Origin: Thiemannella venezuelensis
GTDB lineage: Bacteria > Actinomycetota > Actinomycetes > Streptosporangiales > Streptosporangiaceae
Direction of reading: 5' to 3'
NCBI RefSeq assembly: GCF_014203605.1
Contig: NZ_JACHJJ010000003.1
Coordinates: 1-64,000, forward strand
Length of the DNA: 64,000 nt
This document shows, piece after piece, positions 20,781 through 29,538 of this stretch (positions are counted from its first letter, which is position 1; each line of letters starts with the position of its first letter). Position numbers and translations under genes: made by a program. Under the pieces are notes generated by a model that did no database searches, was not told where the DNA came from, and worked only from the letters and a program-made list of their open reading frames with translations.

Positions 20781-21682
20781 GCCGCCACCGTCTTGGCGAG
20801 GCGGCGGAGGGTGCCCGGGTCGGCCATGCTGAGGCAGCGGGCCTCGGCGCGGCGGGACAGGCCGGCGAGCACCTTGCTGTCGCCGACCTCCACGCCGGGC
20901 GCGACGGCGTCGATCGCGGTGACCGTACGCGTCCACAGCACCCTGCCGGTGAGCTGGGCGATCAGGGCCTCCCGCAACGTGCCGAGGTCGGTGGTCGGCT
21001 CACCGGTGACGTTCGGCACGACGGGCACGCGCGGCTCCCGCATCGGCGCCTCCCGTACGGCCTCGGCCCACCCCGGCACGGCGGCCGCCATCAGCGGCGA
21101 GTGGAAGGCGTTCCCCACCCGCAACGCCACGATCTTGGTTGCGGCGGTGGCGAGCGCGGCCAGCCGGTCGAGGGCGGGCAGCGCCCCCGAGACCACCACG
21201 TGTCCCGGCGCGTTCTCCAGCCCCACCACGACCGGCTCCCCGGGCGCGCAGGCGGCCTCGGCCAGGTCCTCCACCTGCTCGACCGGCAGCCCCATCACGG
21301 CCCGCATGCCGCCGGTCTCCCCCACCCCGGCCATGAGCCGCGCGCGGATCCCGACCAGCCGCACCGTGTCGTCGAAGGTCAGCACCCCGGCCGCGTGCAG
21401 GGCGCTCAGCTCGCCGACGCTGTGCCCGGCCACGACGGCGGGCTCGTACCCCTCCTCCTCCAGGACGGTCAGCGCGGCCAGGTTGCAGGCCGTCACCGCC
21501 ACCTGGGCGTGCTCGGTGGCGACCAGCCGCTCCATGGGCCCGCGGGCGCACAGCGGCGAGATCGGCCGCGTCAGCAGCGCGTCGAACCGGTCCAGCCGCT
21601 CCCGCGCGGCGGGACGGCGGCGCAGCCACGCGCCCATGCCGATGCGGACGGTCCCCTGACCGGGAAAGAGATAGCCGAGCAT
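20777..21682 (-). CDS. Malonyl-CoA:ACP acyltransferase
   Basis: A 301-aa FabD-type AT. GYLFPGQGTVRIGMG near the N terminus, GHSVGE around the nucleophilic Ser (about residue 90) and the malonyl-specific NAFHSPLM motif are present. It should load malonate on the ACP at 28419 for the reducing type II PKS. It is a discrete enzyme dedicated to the operon; many aromatic type II systems borrow FabD from fatty-acid synthesis. AAAGGTG precedes the ATG at 21682, 14 bases after the upstream stop. Confidence 0.93.
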   Translation of the reverse strand: MLGYLFPGQGTVRIGMGAWLRRRPAARERLDRFDALLTRPISPLCARGPMERLVATEHAQVAVTACNLAALTVLEEEGYEPAVVAGHSVGELSALHAAGVLTFDDTVRLVGIRARLMAGVGETGGMRAVMGLPVEQVEDLAEAACAPGEPVVVGLENAPGHVVVSGALPALDRLAALATAATKIVALRVGNAFHSPLMAAAVPGWAEAVREAPMREPRVPVVPNVTGEPTTDLGTLREALIAQLTGRVLWTRTVTAIDAVAPGVEVGDSKVLAGLSRRAEARCLSMADPGTLRRLAKTVAA

Positions 21683-21696
21683 GTGGTGAACACCTT

Positions 21697-22566
21697 TCAG
21701 AGGCGACGGCGCGGACGCCGTTCCTCGTGCGCGGGCCGCTCGGTGCCGAGGAAGCCGAGCAGCAGCTTGTTGACCTCGTCGGGGGCGTCGAGGGGCAGCC
21801 AGTGGCCGGCGTCTTCGACGCGCTCGTACCGCCAGGGGCCCTTGACGAACTTGCCGGAGGCGGCCATGCCCTCCTCCAGCAGCGCCTTGTCCCCCGCGCC
21901 CCAGATGCCGAGCGTCGGCGCGAGCACGGGCGGGAAGGGGCGGGCGGGGCGCAGCTCGGCGGCGGGCGAGCGGTTGGCGCGGTACCAGTTGAGCCCGGCC
22001 GTCAGCGCGCCGGGCCTGGCCAGGTCGCGCAGGTAGCGGTCGTAGTCGCCGTCCCGGCCCATGATCTCCTTGAACAGCCGCCACCCGTTGCGCCGCAGCA
22101 GTTCCTCGCTCACGCCGGGGAACTGGTAGAAGAGCATGTACCAGGAGGCCGCGCGCTGCTCCAGCGACGGGTTGGCGAACACGCCGGGGTGCCCGACCGA
22201 CAGCACCGCCAGGTGGTCGATGCGCCGCGGCATGAGGAAGGCGTACATCCAGGCGATGGCCGCGCCCCAGTCGTGGCCCACCAGGTGGGGCCGTTTGACG
22301 CCGAGCTTCATGGTCAGGGCGACGACGTCGTTGACGATGGTCTGCATGCCGTACGCCTCGGCCTCCTGCGGCTTGCCGGAGTCGCCGAATCCGCGCAGGT
22401 CCGGCGCGATCACCCGGAATCCGCCCTCGACCAGGGCGGGGATCTGGTGCCGCCACAGGTAGGAGGAGTCGGGGAAGCCGTGCAGCAGGATGACGGCGTC
22501 GCCCTCGCCCTCGTCCACGTAGGCCAGCTCCACGTCGTTGACGCGGACGAACTTCTTCTCGGTCAT
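21697..22566 (-). CDS. Epoxide-hydrolase-type alpha/beta-hydrolase
   Basis: A 289-aa hydrolase with Asp as nucleophile (GHDWGAAIAW, about residue 98), HGFPDSS at the oxyanion position and a His in DAGHWLP. This is the epoxide-hydrolase/haloalkane-dehalogenase branch rather than a Ser esterase. It follows the FAD enzyme with a 4-nt overlap, so hydrolysis of an epoxide introduced by a cluster oxygenase is a reasonable hypothesis. The last ten residues are Arg-rich. Confidence 0.9.
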   Translation of the reverse strand: MTEKKFVRVNDVELAYVDEGEGDAVILLHGFPDSSYLWRHQIPALVEGGFRVIAPDLRGFGDSGKPQEAEAYGMQTIVNDVVALTMKLGVKRPHLVGHDWGAAIAWMYAFLMPRRIDHLAVLSVGHPGVFANPSLEQRAASWYMLFYQFPGVSEELLRRNGWRLFKEIMGRDGDYDRYLRDLARPGALTAGLNWYRANRSPAAELRPARPFPPVLAPTLGIWGAGDKALLEEGMAASGKFVKGPWRYERVEDAGHWLPLDAPDEVNKLLLGFLGTERPAHEERRPRRRL

Positions 22567-23810
22567 GCCGTCTCCCTGAACAGCCGCTCGGCGAAGAACT
22601 CGCTGAAACCGAACTCCGGTACGTCTTCGGGGGCGACCATGTTGAGCAGCCCGGTCACCTGTGCGGCGAAGTTCTTCGCCATGAGCCTGCGCACCCGCCG
22701 CCGCCGCTCGACGGCGGCCGGGCCGAACTCGACGTGCAGCCTGCTGATGATGGAGGCGCCGAAGTCCAGCCGCTCCAGGCGGAGGTTCCGCTCCTCCACG
22801 TACGGGGTGAACGCCCCGGGCGACCAGTCGCCGGAGGCCAGCAGGATGTCGCAGACGGTGCGCGAGTCGCGCATCGCGCAGGACAGGCCGGTGCCGAGCA
22901 CGGTGTCGGCGTTGCCCGCCTCGTCACCGATCAGCACCACGCCCTCGACCACGGGCGGCCCCTCGGGGACGCTGGACACCGACGGCCACACCGACAGCGG
23001 CCCGGCCGGCACGGCCTCGGTGACCGCCTTGCCCCGGTCGGGCAGGCAGTCGAGCTCGAACGCGGCCAGGAACCGCTCCACGCCGCCCGGCCCCCGGTAG
23101 CGGTGCTTGTTGACGGTGGGGAAGTTCAGGTAGAGGCGGGCGCGGCCGTACCCCTGGGGGAAGACCATGAACATCACGTCGCCCTCGGTGCCCATGGCCT
23201 GCACGTCCGCCGGCCAGGAGTCCAGGCCCTCGACCATCATGCCGCCGCCCCAGTGGTGCATGGAGTTGCGCATGGTGACGCCGATCTGGCGTCCGACGGT
23301 GTTGCCGCGCCCGGTCGCGCCGAGCACGATGCGGGGCCGCAGTTCGTGCGCGCCCTCGGGCGTGCGGTACGTCACCACCGGCCGCGGCCCGGCGGTGACC
23401 CCGATCTTGGCGGCGTCCATGACCAGGCGGGCGCCGGAGGCCACGGCCTGCTCGGCCATCAGCTCGCACACGCTGTGGTGGGGGAAGGACAGCGGGCCGC
23501 CGATGCCCGGGATGAACCGGGTCATGTCCACGGCCTCGACCTCGTCTTCCGTGACGGCCTCGTCCCAGGTCATCCACTCGCGGATCTCCCAGCCGCCGCC
23601 GGCGGAGAAGCAGTCGTACACGCCGAGCCGCTGGGCCTCCCTGATGCCCCACGGCGCCAGCCACTCGCCGCGCACCAGGTCGCGGTAGGCGTCCTGCTTC
23701 TCCAGCAGCACCACCGACAGTCCGCCCGCGGCCAGCCTGCAGGCCGCCGACGCGCCGGAGATGCCGCCGCCGACGATCACGACGTCGGGCTGTTCGGGTC
23801 GTCGGGTCAC
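22563..23810 (-). CDS. FAD-dependent oxidoreductase (geranylgeranyl-reductase/halogenase-like fold)
   Basis: A 415-aa flavoprotein. The Rossmann motif VVIVGGGISGASAAC is at residues 9-23, and the second FAD motif is GDEAGNADTVLGTGL near residue 300. The WxxxxA-type halogenase signature is not evident, so a reductase or hydroxylase is more likely. The GTG start overlaps the nitroreductase stop (GTGA), and its own stop overlaps the epoxide hydrolase start. It probably oxidises or reduces the polyene chain. Confidence 0.85.
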   Translation of the reverse strand: MTRRPEQPDVVIVGGGISGASAACRLAAGGLSVVLLEKQDAYRDLVRGEWLAPWGIREAQRLGVYDCFSAGGGWEIREWMTWDEAVTEDEVEAVDMTRFIPGIGGPLSFPHHSVCELMAEQAVASGARLVMDAAKIGVTAGPRPVVTYRTPEGAHELRPRIVLGATGRGNTVGRQIGVTMRNSMHHWGGGMMVEGLDSWPADVQAMGTEGDVMFMVFPQGYGRARLYLNFPTVNKHRYRGPGGVERFLAAFELDCLPDRGKAVTEAVPAGPLSVWPSVSSVPEGPPVVEGVVLIGDEAGNADTVLGTGLSCAMRDSRTVCDILLASGDWSPGAFTPYVEERNLRLERLDFGASIISRLHVEFGPAAVERRRRVRRLMAKNFAAQVTGLLNMVAPEDVPEFGFSEFFAERLFRETA

Positions 23811-24535
23811 GTCCCCCACCTCTCCCAGTACGTGCGTTCCTTGGCGCTGTGACGGTCGGCGGGGCGGAAGTCGGTGCCGACCGTGTAGGCGACCGGGATC
23901 ATGCACACCTGCGTGACCCCGGAGGGGATGCCGAGCAGCCGCCCCACCGCGCGTTCGTGCGGGACGTGCAGGCAGGTGATCGTGCTGCCCAGGCCCCGGC
24001 TGCGCAGGGCGAGCTGGAAGGACCAGATCGCCGGGAAGATCGAGCCGTAGAAGATGCTGGCCCGCGTCTCGCCGTGCTGGACCTGGTGGCCGGGGTCCTC
24101 GGCGGCCTTGTCCGACATGCGCTCGCGCCAGGCGGCGTTGACGGCCGCGACGTCCGGCGGGCGGCCGAGCACGCACGGGATGACCAGCGCGGGGACCCTG
24201 GCGATCGTCTCGGTGAGCGCCTGCGCCGAGTCGTGGTTGCGGCGGGCCTGCCGGTGGTGGCGGCGCCGGCCCGCCCTCGTCCAGATGTCGTTGAGGTGGA
24301 ACTGCCACGACGAGCGGATCATCTCGGCCAGCCGCTCCTTGGCGGCGGGTTCGGTGACGACCAGCCAGCGCCAGTTCTGGTGGTTGTTGGCGGTGGGCGC
24401 CTGGACGGCGATCTCCAGGCACTCCTCGACGACCTGGCGGGGGACGGGCCGGTCCAGGTCGAGGCGGCGGCGTACGGACCGGGTGGTGGTCAGCAGCCGG
24501 TCCGTCTCGGCCACGTCGAACGGGGGCGCGCTCAT
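23807..24535 (-). CDS. Nitroreductase-family FMN oxidoreductase
   Basis: A 242-aa protein of the nitroreductase fold: TTRSVRRRLDLDRPVP near the N terminus, APTANNHQNWRWLVV (residues 50-64) for FMN binding, and the C-terminal GLGSTITCLHVPHE segment. Relatives act on nitro groups, enoyl systems or quinones. It sits between the fused KS-CLF and the FAD enzyme with 4-nt overlaps on both sides, so it probably works on the chain made by the KS-CLF. Confidence 0.88.
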   Translation of the reverse strand: MSAPPFDVAETDRLLTTTRSVRRRLDLDRPVPRQVVEECLEIAVQAPTANNHQNWRWLVVTEPAAKERLAEMIRSSWQFHLNDIWTRAGRRRHHRQARRNHDSAQALTETIARVPALVIPCVLGRPPDVAAVNAAWRERMSDKAAEDPGHQVQHGETRASIFYGSIFPAIWSFQLALRSRGLGSTITCLHVPHERAVGRLLGIPSGVTQVCMIPVAYTVGTDFRPADRHSAKERTYWERWGT

Positions 24536-26808
24536 ACGGCCTCCAGCAGCACCGCACCGCGTACCGAGCCGTGGGCGGCGGTCAGCGCCAGCGCGCGGCG
24601 CACGGGTGCGGGCAGGTCCGGTTTGGTCACGTACGAGCCGATGGTCCCGGCGCGCGGAGCGATGAGCCCGGTCAGCGCGGGCGCGAGCCGTTCGCGCAGC
24701 GCCAGGGCGGCCAGGACGAGGTTCATGGCGCCGGTGGCCGCCTGGCAGTCGCCGGTCAGCCCGGCCGAGGCGGTCAGCAGCGCGCCCGGCGCGCAGTCGA
24801 GCACCGCGGCGGCCTCCTGCCCGTCCTCCGGCCCCCCGGCCCCGGCCCCGACCACCAGCTCCACCGGCCCGGCCACCGGCGGTTCGCGCAGGACCGCCTC
24901 GGTTCCGGCGCCGGTGGTGTGCGCGGTCCCGGCCACCCTCGCGTACGCCCTTCCTCCCCGCCCCGCGCAGTGCTCGGCGGACTCGACCACGAAGGCCACG
25001 GCCGCCGACCCGGGCACGGGAGCGGCCGACCCCTCGCCGTACGGCACCGGCGGGTCCGGCGGCGGGGCGGGGGCGGTCGTCTCGTCGGCGGCGACGACCA
25101 GGACCACCTCGGCCTTGCCCGCCCGGATCATCTCCAGCGCGCAGTCGAGGGCGATCGAGGCCGACGCTCCGCCGTTGCAGATCGTCGTCGTGGGCCCGCG
25201 CAGGCCGAGCGTCTGGCAGACCGCACCCCCGGTGGCGTTCAGCACGACGTTGGAGAAGCTCAGCACGGCGGGCTTGTTCGGGTTGAGCGCGATGCTCTCG
25301 TCGAACCCGCCGGTGCTCTCCGCCGACCCCGCCGCGGTGGCGAACACGAGCCCCACGTCGTCCAGCGCCTTCCTGGGGAGCTTCAGCCCGGCGTCCTCCC
25401 AGGCCAGGCGGGAGGCGGCGATGGCCATGCGGGACAGGTGGTTCATGTGCCGCCACAACGAGCGCGGGGCGTAGGTGCGCCCGTCCAGCGACGGCGGCCT
25501 CCCGGGCTCCTGGCGGCCCGCGGCGACGGCCTCGGCGACCTCGGTGATCCCGGCGCCGACCCCGGTCACCGGCCCGAGACCGGTGATCACGGCGGCGCGG
25601 CGCGGCAGTCCGTCGTACGGGCGCGGGCCGCGGGGCCGGGTCAGCACGAGCGAGACGTTGTTGCCGCCGAAGGCGTAGTTGTTGGAGACGACCGTGTCGA
25701 TCGCCATCGGCCGCGCCTCGTTGGGCACGAAGTCCAGGTCGGTCGCGGCCGGTTCGTCCTCGAAGCCGATCGTGGGCGGGGCGACGCCGTGCTGGAGCGC
25801 CAGCACGCTCGCCACCGCCTCCACCGCGCCCGCCGCGCCCAGCGTGTGGCCGACGAACGACTTGATGCCGCTGGTGGGCACCCGCCCGGCGCGCTCGCCG
25901 AAGACCAGGCGCATGACCTTGGCCTCCATGGCGTCGTTGGCGGGGGTGCCGGTGCCGTGGCCGCTGACGTAGTGCACGTCGGCGGGGGTGAGACCGGCGT
26001 CGGCCAGGGCGCGCCGCACCGCGCTGGCCCCGCCCCGGCCGGTGGGGTCGGGGGCGGTGGCGTGGTAGGCGTCGGCGGACAGGCCGTAGCCGGCCACCTC
26101 GGCCAGCGGGGTCGCGCCCCTGGCCAGGGCCAGGTCCAGCGGTTCCAGCAGCAGGAACGCCGCGCCCTCGCCCAGGTTGAGCCCGTCGGAGCTGCTGTAC
26201 GGGCGGCAGGGGCCGGTGCTCAGCGCCTGCAGCCCGGCGAAGCCCGCGTAGGTGCCGAACAGCAGCGGGTCGACGCCGCCCGCCAGCACCGCGTCCGCCT
26301 CGCCGGTGAGGATCTTGTCCCTGGCCAGGCCGACCGCGTTGCCTCCGGCCGCGCAGGCGGTGGAGACCAGGATGCGCGGCCCGCGCAGCCCCAGCCGGTC
26401 GGCCACCGCGTCGGCCGTGCGGTGCATGGGCTGGTAGCGGCCCTCCGCGTCGGGCGTCGCCTGGCACTTGCCGAGGATGATCCCGAACCGCCCGGGGCCG
26501 GGGCCGCCCGCGCGGCCCGGTCCGGGACCGCGGGCGGCGAGGCCGGCCTGTTCGACGGCCTGGCGGGCGGCGACCAGCGCGAGCCTGGCCGTACGGTCGA
26601 CGCCGCGGTCCTCCGCAGGGAGCCGGTCGTCGATCCACGCGTCCGGCACCTGGCCCGCGTACCGGGCCGTGAACACGGCGAACGCCTCGTCCTCGATGGG
26701 GGTGAGTCCGCCCTGGCCGGCGGTGAGCCGCCGCCAGAACTCGGCGGGGTCGCGACCGGCCGCGCAGATGATGCCCAGGCCGGTGACCACGACGGGCCGC
26801 AGCGCCAT
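24532..26808 (-). CDS. Fused ketosynthase-chain length factor (KS-CLF) of a type II PKS
   Basis: A 758-aa protein with two thiolase-fold halves. The N half (1-395) is a complete FabF-like KS: Cys152 (STACAAGG), His284 (HGTGTPAND), Lys316 and His321 (GIKSFVGHT). The C half (about 405-758) is KS-like but degenerate: ICNGGASA (543-550) puts Gly where the Cys should be, and no HGTGT is present. This is the KS-CLF heterodimer of type II systems fused into one chain. The nearby KR, DH and ACP point to a reducing, polyene-forming type II PKS. It starts 31 bases after the GcvT-like gene with AAGGAG upstream. Confidence 0.9.
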   Translation of the reverse strand: MALRPVVVTGLGIICAAGRDPAEFWRRLTAGQGGLTPIEDEAFAVFTARYAGQVPDAWIDDRLPAEDRGVDRTARLALVAARQAVEQAGLAARGPGPGRAGGPGPGRFGIILGKCQATPDAEGRYQPMHRTADAVADRLGLRGPRILVSTACAAGGNAVGLARDKILTGEADAVLAGGVDPLLFGTYAGFAGLQALSTGPCRPYSSSDGLNLGEGAAFLLLEPLDLALARGATPLAEVAGYGLSADAYHATAPDPTGRGGASAVRRALADAGLTPADVHYVSGHGTGTPANDAMEAKVMRLVFGERAGRVPTSGIKSFVGHTLGAAGAVEAVASVLALQHGVAPPTIGFEDEPAATDLDFVPNEARPMAIDTVVSNNYAFGGNNVSLVLTRPRGPRPYDGLPRRAAVITGLGPVTGVGAGITEVAEAVAAGRQEPGRPPSLDGRTYAPRSLWRHMNHLSRMAIAASRLAWEDAGLKLPRKALDDVGLVFATAAGSAESTGGFDESIALNPNKPAVLSFSNVVLNATGGAVCQTLGLRGPTTTICNGGASASIALDCALEMIRAGKAEVVLVVAADETTAPAPPPDPPVPYGEGSAAPVPGSAAVAFVVESAEHCAGRGGRAYARVAGTAHTTGAGTEAVLREPPVAGPVELVVGAGAGGPEDGQEAAAVLDCAPGALLTASAGLTGDCQAATGAMNLVLAALALRERLAPALTGLIAPRAGTIGSYVTKPDLPAPVRRALALTAAHGSVRGAVLLEAV

Positions 26809-26839
26809 GCTTGCTCTCCTTAACTCGGCACCGGCCCGA

Positions 26840-27907
26840 TCAGATGATCGGGATGCTCCAGCTCTTGGGCACGACGTAGGGGCTGGTCAGCGTGGTCACG
26901 GGCAGGCCGCCGACGCTGAGCTCCAGTCCCGCCGCGGCCAGCTCCCCCGTCACGCGGGCCAGGCCGAGGGTGGCGTCGAGGCCGACGCTGCGCACGGCGT
27001 ACACCACCTCGCCGATGTCCTGTCCGGCCGCCTGCACGCGGGTGCCCAGGGCGGGGACGTCGGGGCAGCCGGTGAAGCCGACCGTGCGCCGCCCGCCGCC
27101 GGCCTCGAACGCCTCGACGACCGCGTCCTTGCCGACGAAGGCGTCCTTGGTGATGTCCACCAGCCAGTTGGCGCCGATCTCGATGACCGACGCGCCGGGG
27201 GTGACCTCGTGGCGCGGGATGGGCTGGCGCACCTCCAGCATGGCCAGCTCCAGCGCCTCCAGCCCCGCCGCCTGCGCGTGCTCCAGCGACCTGCGCCACA
27301 TGGCGGCGGCGGACTCGACGGGGACGATCATCTGGTAGCCGTACTCGCCGGTCAGGCCGGTGCGGGCGAAGACGATCTCCACGTCGTCCCAGGTGGTGTC
27401 CACCACCGACTCGAACGGCAGCGAGGCCAGCTCCGCGTCGATCAGCCGCCCCACCACGCCCCACGCGTAGGGGCCCTCCAGCCCGATGACGGTCAGGTCG
27501 CCGGAGCGGTCGGTGATCTGGACGTCGTCGTCCGCCACGCGGGCCAGCAGGTGCTCAAGGAGCCGGGCGCCCGCGCCGCAGGAGCTCTCCAGCAGCAGCC
27601 CGTCCTCCCGGCCGAAGGCGAGGACCTGGTCCACGACCTGCCCGGACTCGTCCAGGACGAGGCTCATCATGCATCGGTCCGAGGTGAGGTACTCCACGTC
27701 TCGGGCCAGCACGCGCTGCGCGAAGTCCACGCCGCCGGATCCAGTGATCTGGATGAGGCCGTGCCCTCCGAGGTCCAGGACCGCGGCGCGGTCTCTGAGC
27801 ACGCGGTACTCCTCCGCGAGTGAGGAGAAACGCAGCGGCACGGTGGCGTCGCCCACCTCGCCGTACGCCGTGTCCTCCGGATGCTCGGTCGCGAGGACGC
27901 TTGCCAT
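26840..27907 (-). CDS. GcvT/YgfZ-like (aminomethyltransferase fold) protein
   Basis: A 355-aa protein of the folate-binding GcvT fold: RAAVLDLGGHGLIQITG (39-55), then GQVVDQVLAF (89-98), LTGEYGYQMIVP and the C-terminal beta-barrel segment GLARVTGELAAAGLEL. In GcvT an adjacent Asp pair lies in the GGVIDDL segment; here it is Asp93-Gln94, so the chemistry may differ from glycine cleavage. No other glycine-cleavage genes are nearby. A one-carbon transfer or demethylation on the polyketide is possible. GTG 27913, overlapping the FabZ stop, is an alternative start. Confidence 0.85.
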   Translation of the reverse strand: MASVLATEHPEDTAYGEVGDATVPLRFSSLAEEYRVLRDRAAVLDLGGHGLIQITGSGGVDFAQRVLARDVEYLTSDRCMMSLVLDESGQVVDQVLAFGREDGLLLESSCGAGARLLEHLLARVADDDVQITDRSGDLTVIGLEGPYAWGVVGRLIDAELASLPFESVVDTTWDDVEIVFARTGLTGEYGYQMIVPVESAAAMWRRSLEHAQAAGLEALELAMLEVRQPIPRHEVTPGASVIEIGANWLVDITKDAFVGKDAVVEAFEAGGGRRTVGFTGCPDVPALGTRVQAAGQDIGEVVYAVRSVGLDATLGLARVTGELAAAGLELSVGGLPVTTLTSPYVVPKSWSIPII

Positions 27908-27909
27908 GA

Positions 27910-28422
27910 TCACACCTTTCGCACGGTACGTTGTGACGCCGGATCGGCGATCGTGAGGTTTCCTTCGGCGGCGACCTGGCCGTCCACCCGCGCCGACACG
28001 CGGAACTCGGCGAACCCGCGGCCGCCCGCGGTCCGCTCGGCGGTCAGGGTGACCTGGTCGCCGGGGACGATCGGACGGCGGAACCGCATCGACCTGACTC
28101 CCGCCAGGTAGCTGATCTCACTGGCCCCGGCCAGGGCGAAGACCACCCCGCTGAGCTGCGCCATGGCCTCGACGATCACGACGCCGGGCAGCACCGCCTC
28201 GGAGGGGAAGTGCCCCTGGAACCACAGCTCGGTCCCGGCCACGTTCTTGGTGGCCGTGCCCTTGACGCCGGGCACCACGGAGCCGACCCGGTCGAGCAGC
28301 AGCATCGGCCACCGGTGCGGCAGCACCTGCCGCACCTGGTCGTGGGAGAGCTGCACGGCGGCCGGCGCCCTTCCCGGCGGGGCCGCCTCCGCGACCGGCG
28401 GGGCCGCCTCTGTGGCCGTCAT
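27910..28422 (-). CDS. FabZ/FabA-like beta-hydroxyacyl-ACP dehydratase
   Basis: A 170-aa hot-dog-fold dehydratase. LPHRWPMLLLDRV carries the catalytic His, and GHFPSEAVLPGVVIVEAMAQ carries the acidic partner and the central helix. It would remove water from the beta-hydroxyacyl-ACP made by the KR to leave a double bond. With no enoyl reductase of the usual type nearby, repeated KS/KR/DH cycles should give a conjugated polyene. The start overlaps the ACP stop (ATGA). An Ala/Pro-rich leader of about 25 residues is present. Confidence 0.94.
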   Translation of the reverse strand: MTATEAAPPVAEAAPPGRAPAAVQLSHDQVRQVLPHRWPMLLLDRVGSVVPGVKGTATKNVAGTELWFQGHFPSEAVLPGVVIVEAMAQLSGVVFALAGASEISYLAGVRSMRFRRPIVPGDQVTLTAERTAGGRGFAEFRVSARVDGQVAAEGNLTIADPASQRTVRKV

Positions 28423-28712
28423 GCGGAGACCGCCCGCAGCGCCGGGTCGACCTCTTCGGCCAGGCGCGACACCGAGCCGAACACCGCCATGTCGCTGTCG
28501 TAGAGCGCCACGCCGAACTCGGCCTCGATGGCCACGTACAGTTCGAGCACGTCGAGGCTGTCCAGTTCGAGCCCGCGGCCGAACAGCGGCTGGTCGTCGG
28601 TGATCCAGTCGGGATCGATCTCCAGGTCGAGCCGGGAGACGATCATCTTCTTGATCTGGGAGCACGTCTGCTGCCGAGCCGCGGCCCTGGCGCGAAGTTC
28701 GTCCATGGTCAT
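28419..28712 (-). CDS. Acyl carrier protein of the type II PKS
   Basis: A 97-aa ACP. The modified Ser lies in LELDSLDVLEL (near residue 52), and the acidic helix II (ELYVAIEAEFGV) is typical. It would carry the growing polyene chain for the fused KS-CLF. The start at 28712 has AAGGA six bases upstream; ATG 28706 is possible. It is coupled to the dehydratase by a 4-nt overlap and follows the KR by 18 bases. Confidence 0.95.
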   Translation of the reverse strand: MTMDELRARAAARQQTCSQIKKMIVSRLDLEIDPDWITDDQPLFGRGLELDSLDVLELYVAIEAEFGVALYDSDMAVFGSVSRLAEEVDPALRAVSA

Positions 28713-28730
28713 AGTTGTTCCTTGTCTTCC

Positions 28731-29480
28731 TCAGCCGAGGCCGCCGCCGTGCGCGACCACCACGGAACCGGACATGTACGACGCCTTGGCCGAGGCCAGG
28801 AAGCTCACGATGGAGGCGATCTCCTCGGGGCGGCCCATGCGGCCCAGGCGGATGCGGGACTCGTACTGCTTCTTGAGGTCTGCGGGGACCTTGCGCGTCA
28901 TGTCGGTGGCCACGAACCCGGGGCACACGACGTTGGCCCGCACGCCGTGGGGGGCCGCCTCGTTCGACAGCGCGTGGGTGAAGGCGATGATCGCGCCCTT
29001 GGACGCCACGTAGTTGGTCTGGCCGGGGAAGCCCCCGTCGAGCCCGCTGGAGGACGACAGCGTCACGATCGAGCCGCTGCGCTGGTGCTGCATCAGCCGG
29101 AGCGCCTCCCGGCAGACCAGGAAGGTGCCGACCAGGTTGGTCTCGACCGGCGCGCGGAACTGCTCCAGCCCCATCGCCACCAGGTAGCGGTCGGAGGTGA
29201 TGCCGGCGCTGGTCACCAGCACGTCGAGGCGCCCGTGGTCGGCGCGTACGGCGCGGAACATGGCGCGTACGGCCTCCTCGTCGGTGACGTCCGCCTGGAC
29301 GGCCGTCGCGCGGCCGCCCTCCTCCTCGATCCGCGCGACGACCTCCTTGGCGTCGTGCTCGGAGCGGGCGTAGTTGACGATGACGGTGGCGCCCTCGCGG
29401 GCCAGGTCGAGCGCGACGGCCCGGCCGATTCCGCGCGACCCGCCGGTCACCAGCGCCACGGCGCCCTGCGCAAACAGCAT
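28731..29480 (-). CDS. FabG-like 3-oxoacyl-ACP reductase (first gene of the 19-gene operon)
   Basis: A 249-aa short-chain dehydrogenase. GGSRGIGRAVA is the NADPH-binding motif; the catalytic Ser and Tyr-Lys lie in TLSSSSG and NYVASKGA. The C terminus ends with MSGSVVVAHGG, close to the FabG ending. It would reduce the beta-keto group in each cycle. ATG 29480 has GGAG six bases upstream; the GTG at 29483 is too close to that site. It opens the long minus-strand operon, behind a promoter with an 11-bp direct repeat. Confidence 0.93.
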   Translation of the reverse strand: MLFAQGAVALVTGGSRGIGRAVALDLAREGATVIVNYARSEHDAKEVVARIEEEGGRATAVQADVTDEEAVRAMFRAVRADHGRLDVLVTSAGITSDRYLVAMGLEQFRAPVETNLVGTFLVCREALRLMQHQRSGSIVTLSSSSGLDGGFPGQTNYVASKGAIIAFTHALSNEAAPHGVRANVVCPGFVATDMTRKVPADLKKQYESRIRLGRMGRPEEIASIVSFLASAKASYMSGSVVVAHGGGLG

Positions 29481-29538
29481 CACGGTCTCCAGGAATTCGA
29501 GAATCGCCGGATCGACTTATCTGGATCTTCCATGAACA

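Noticed and set aside
22563-23810. Flavin-dependent halogenase
   Set aside because: The FAD motif fits, but no WxWxIP-like halogenase signature was found.
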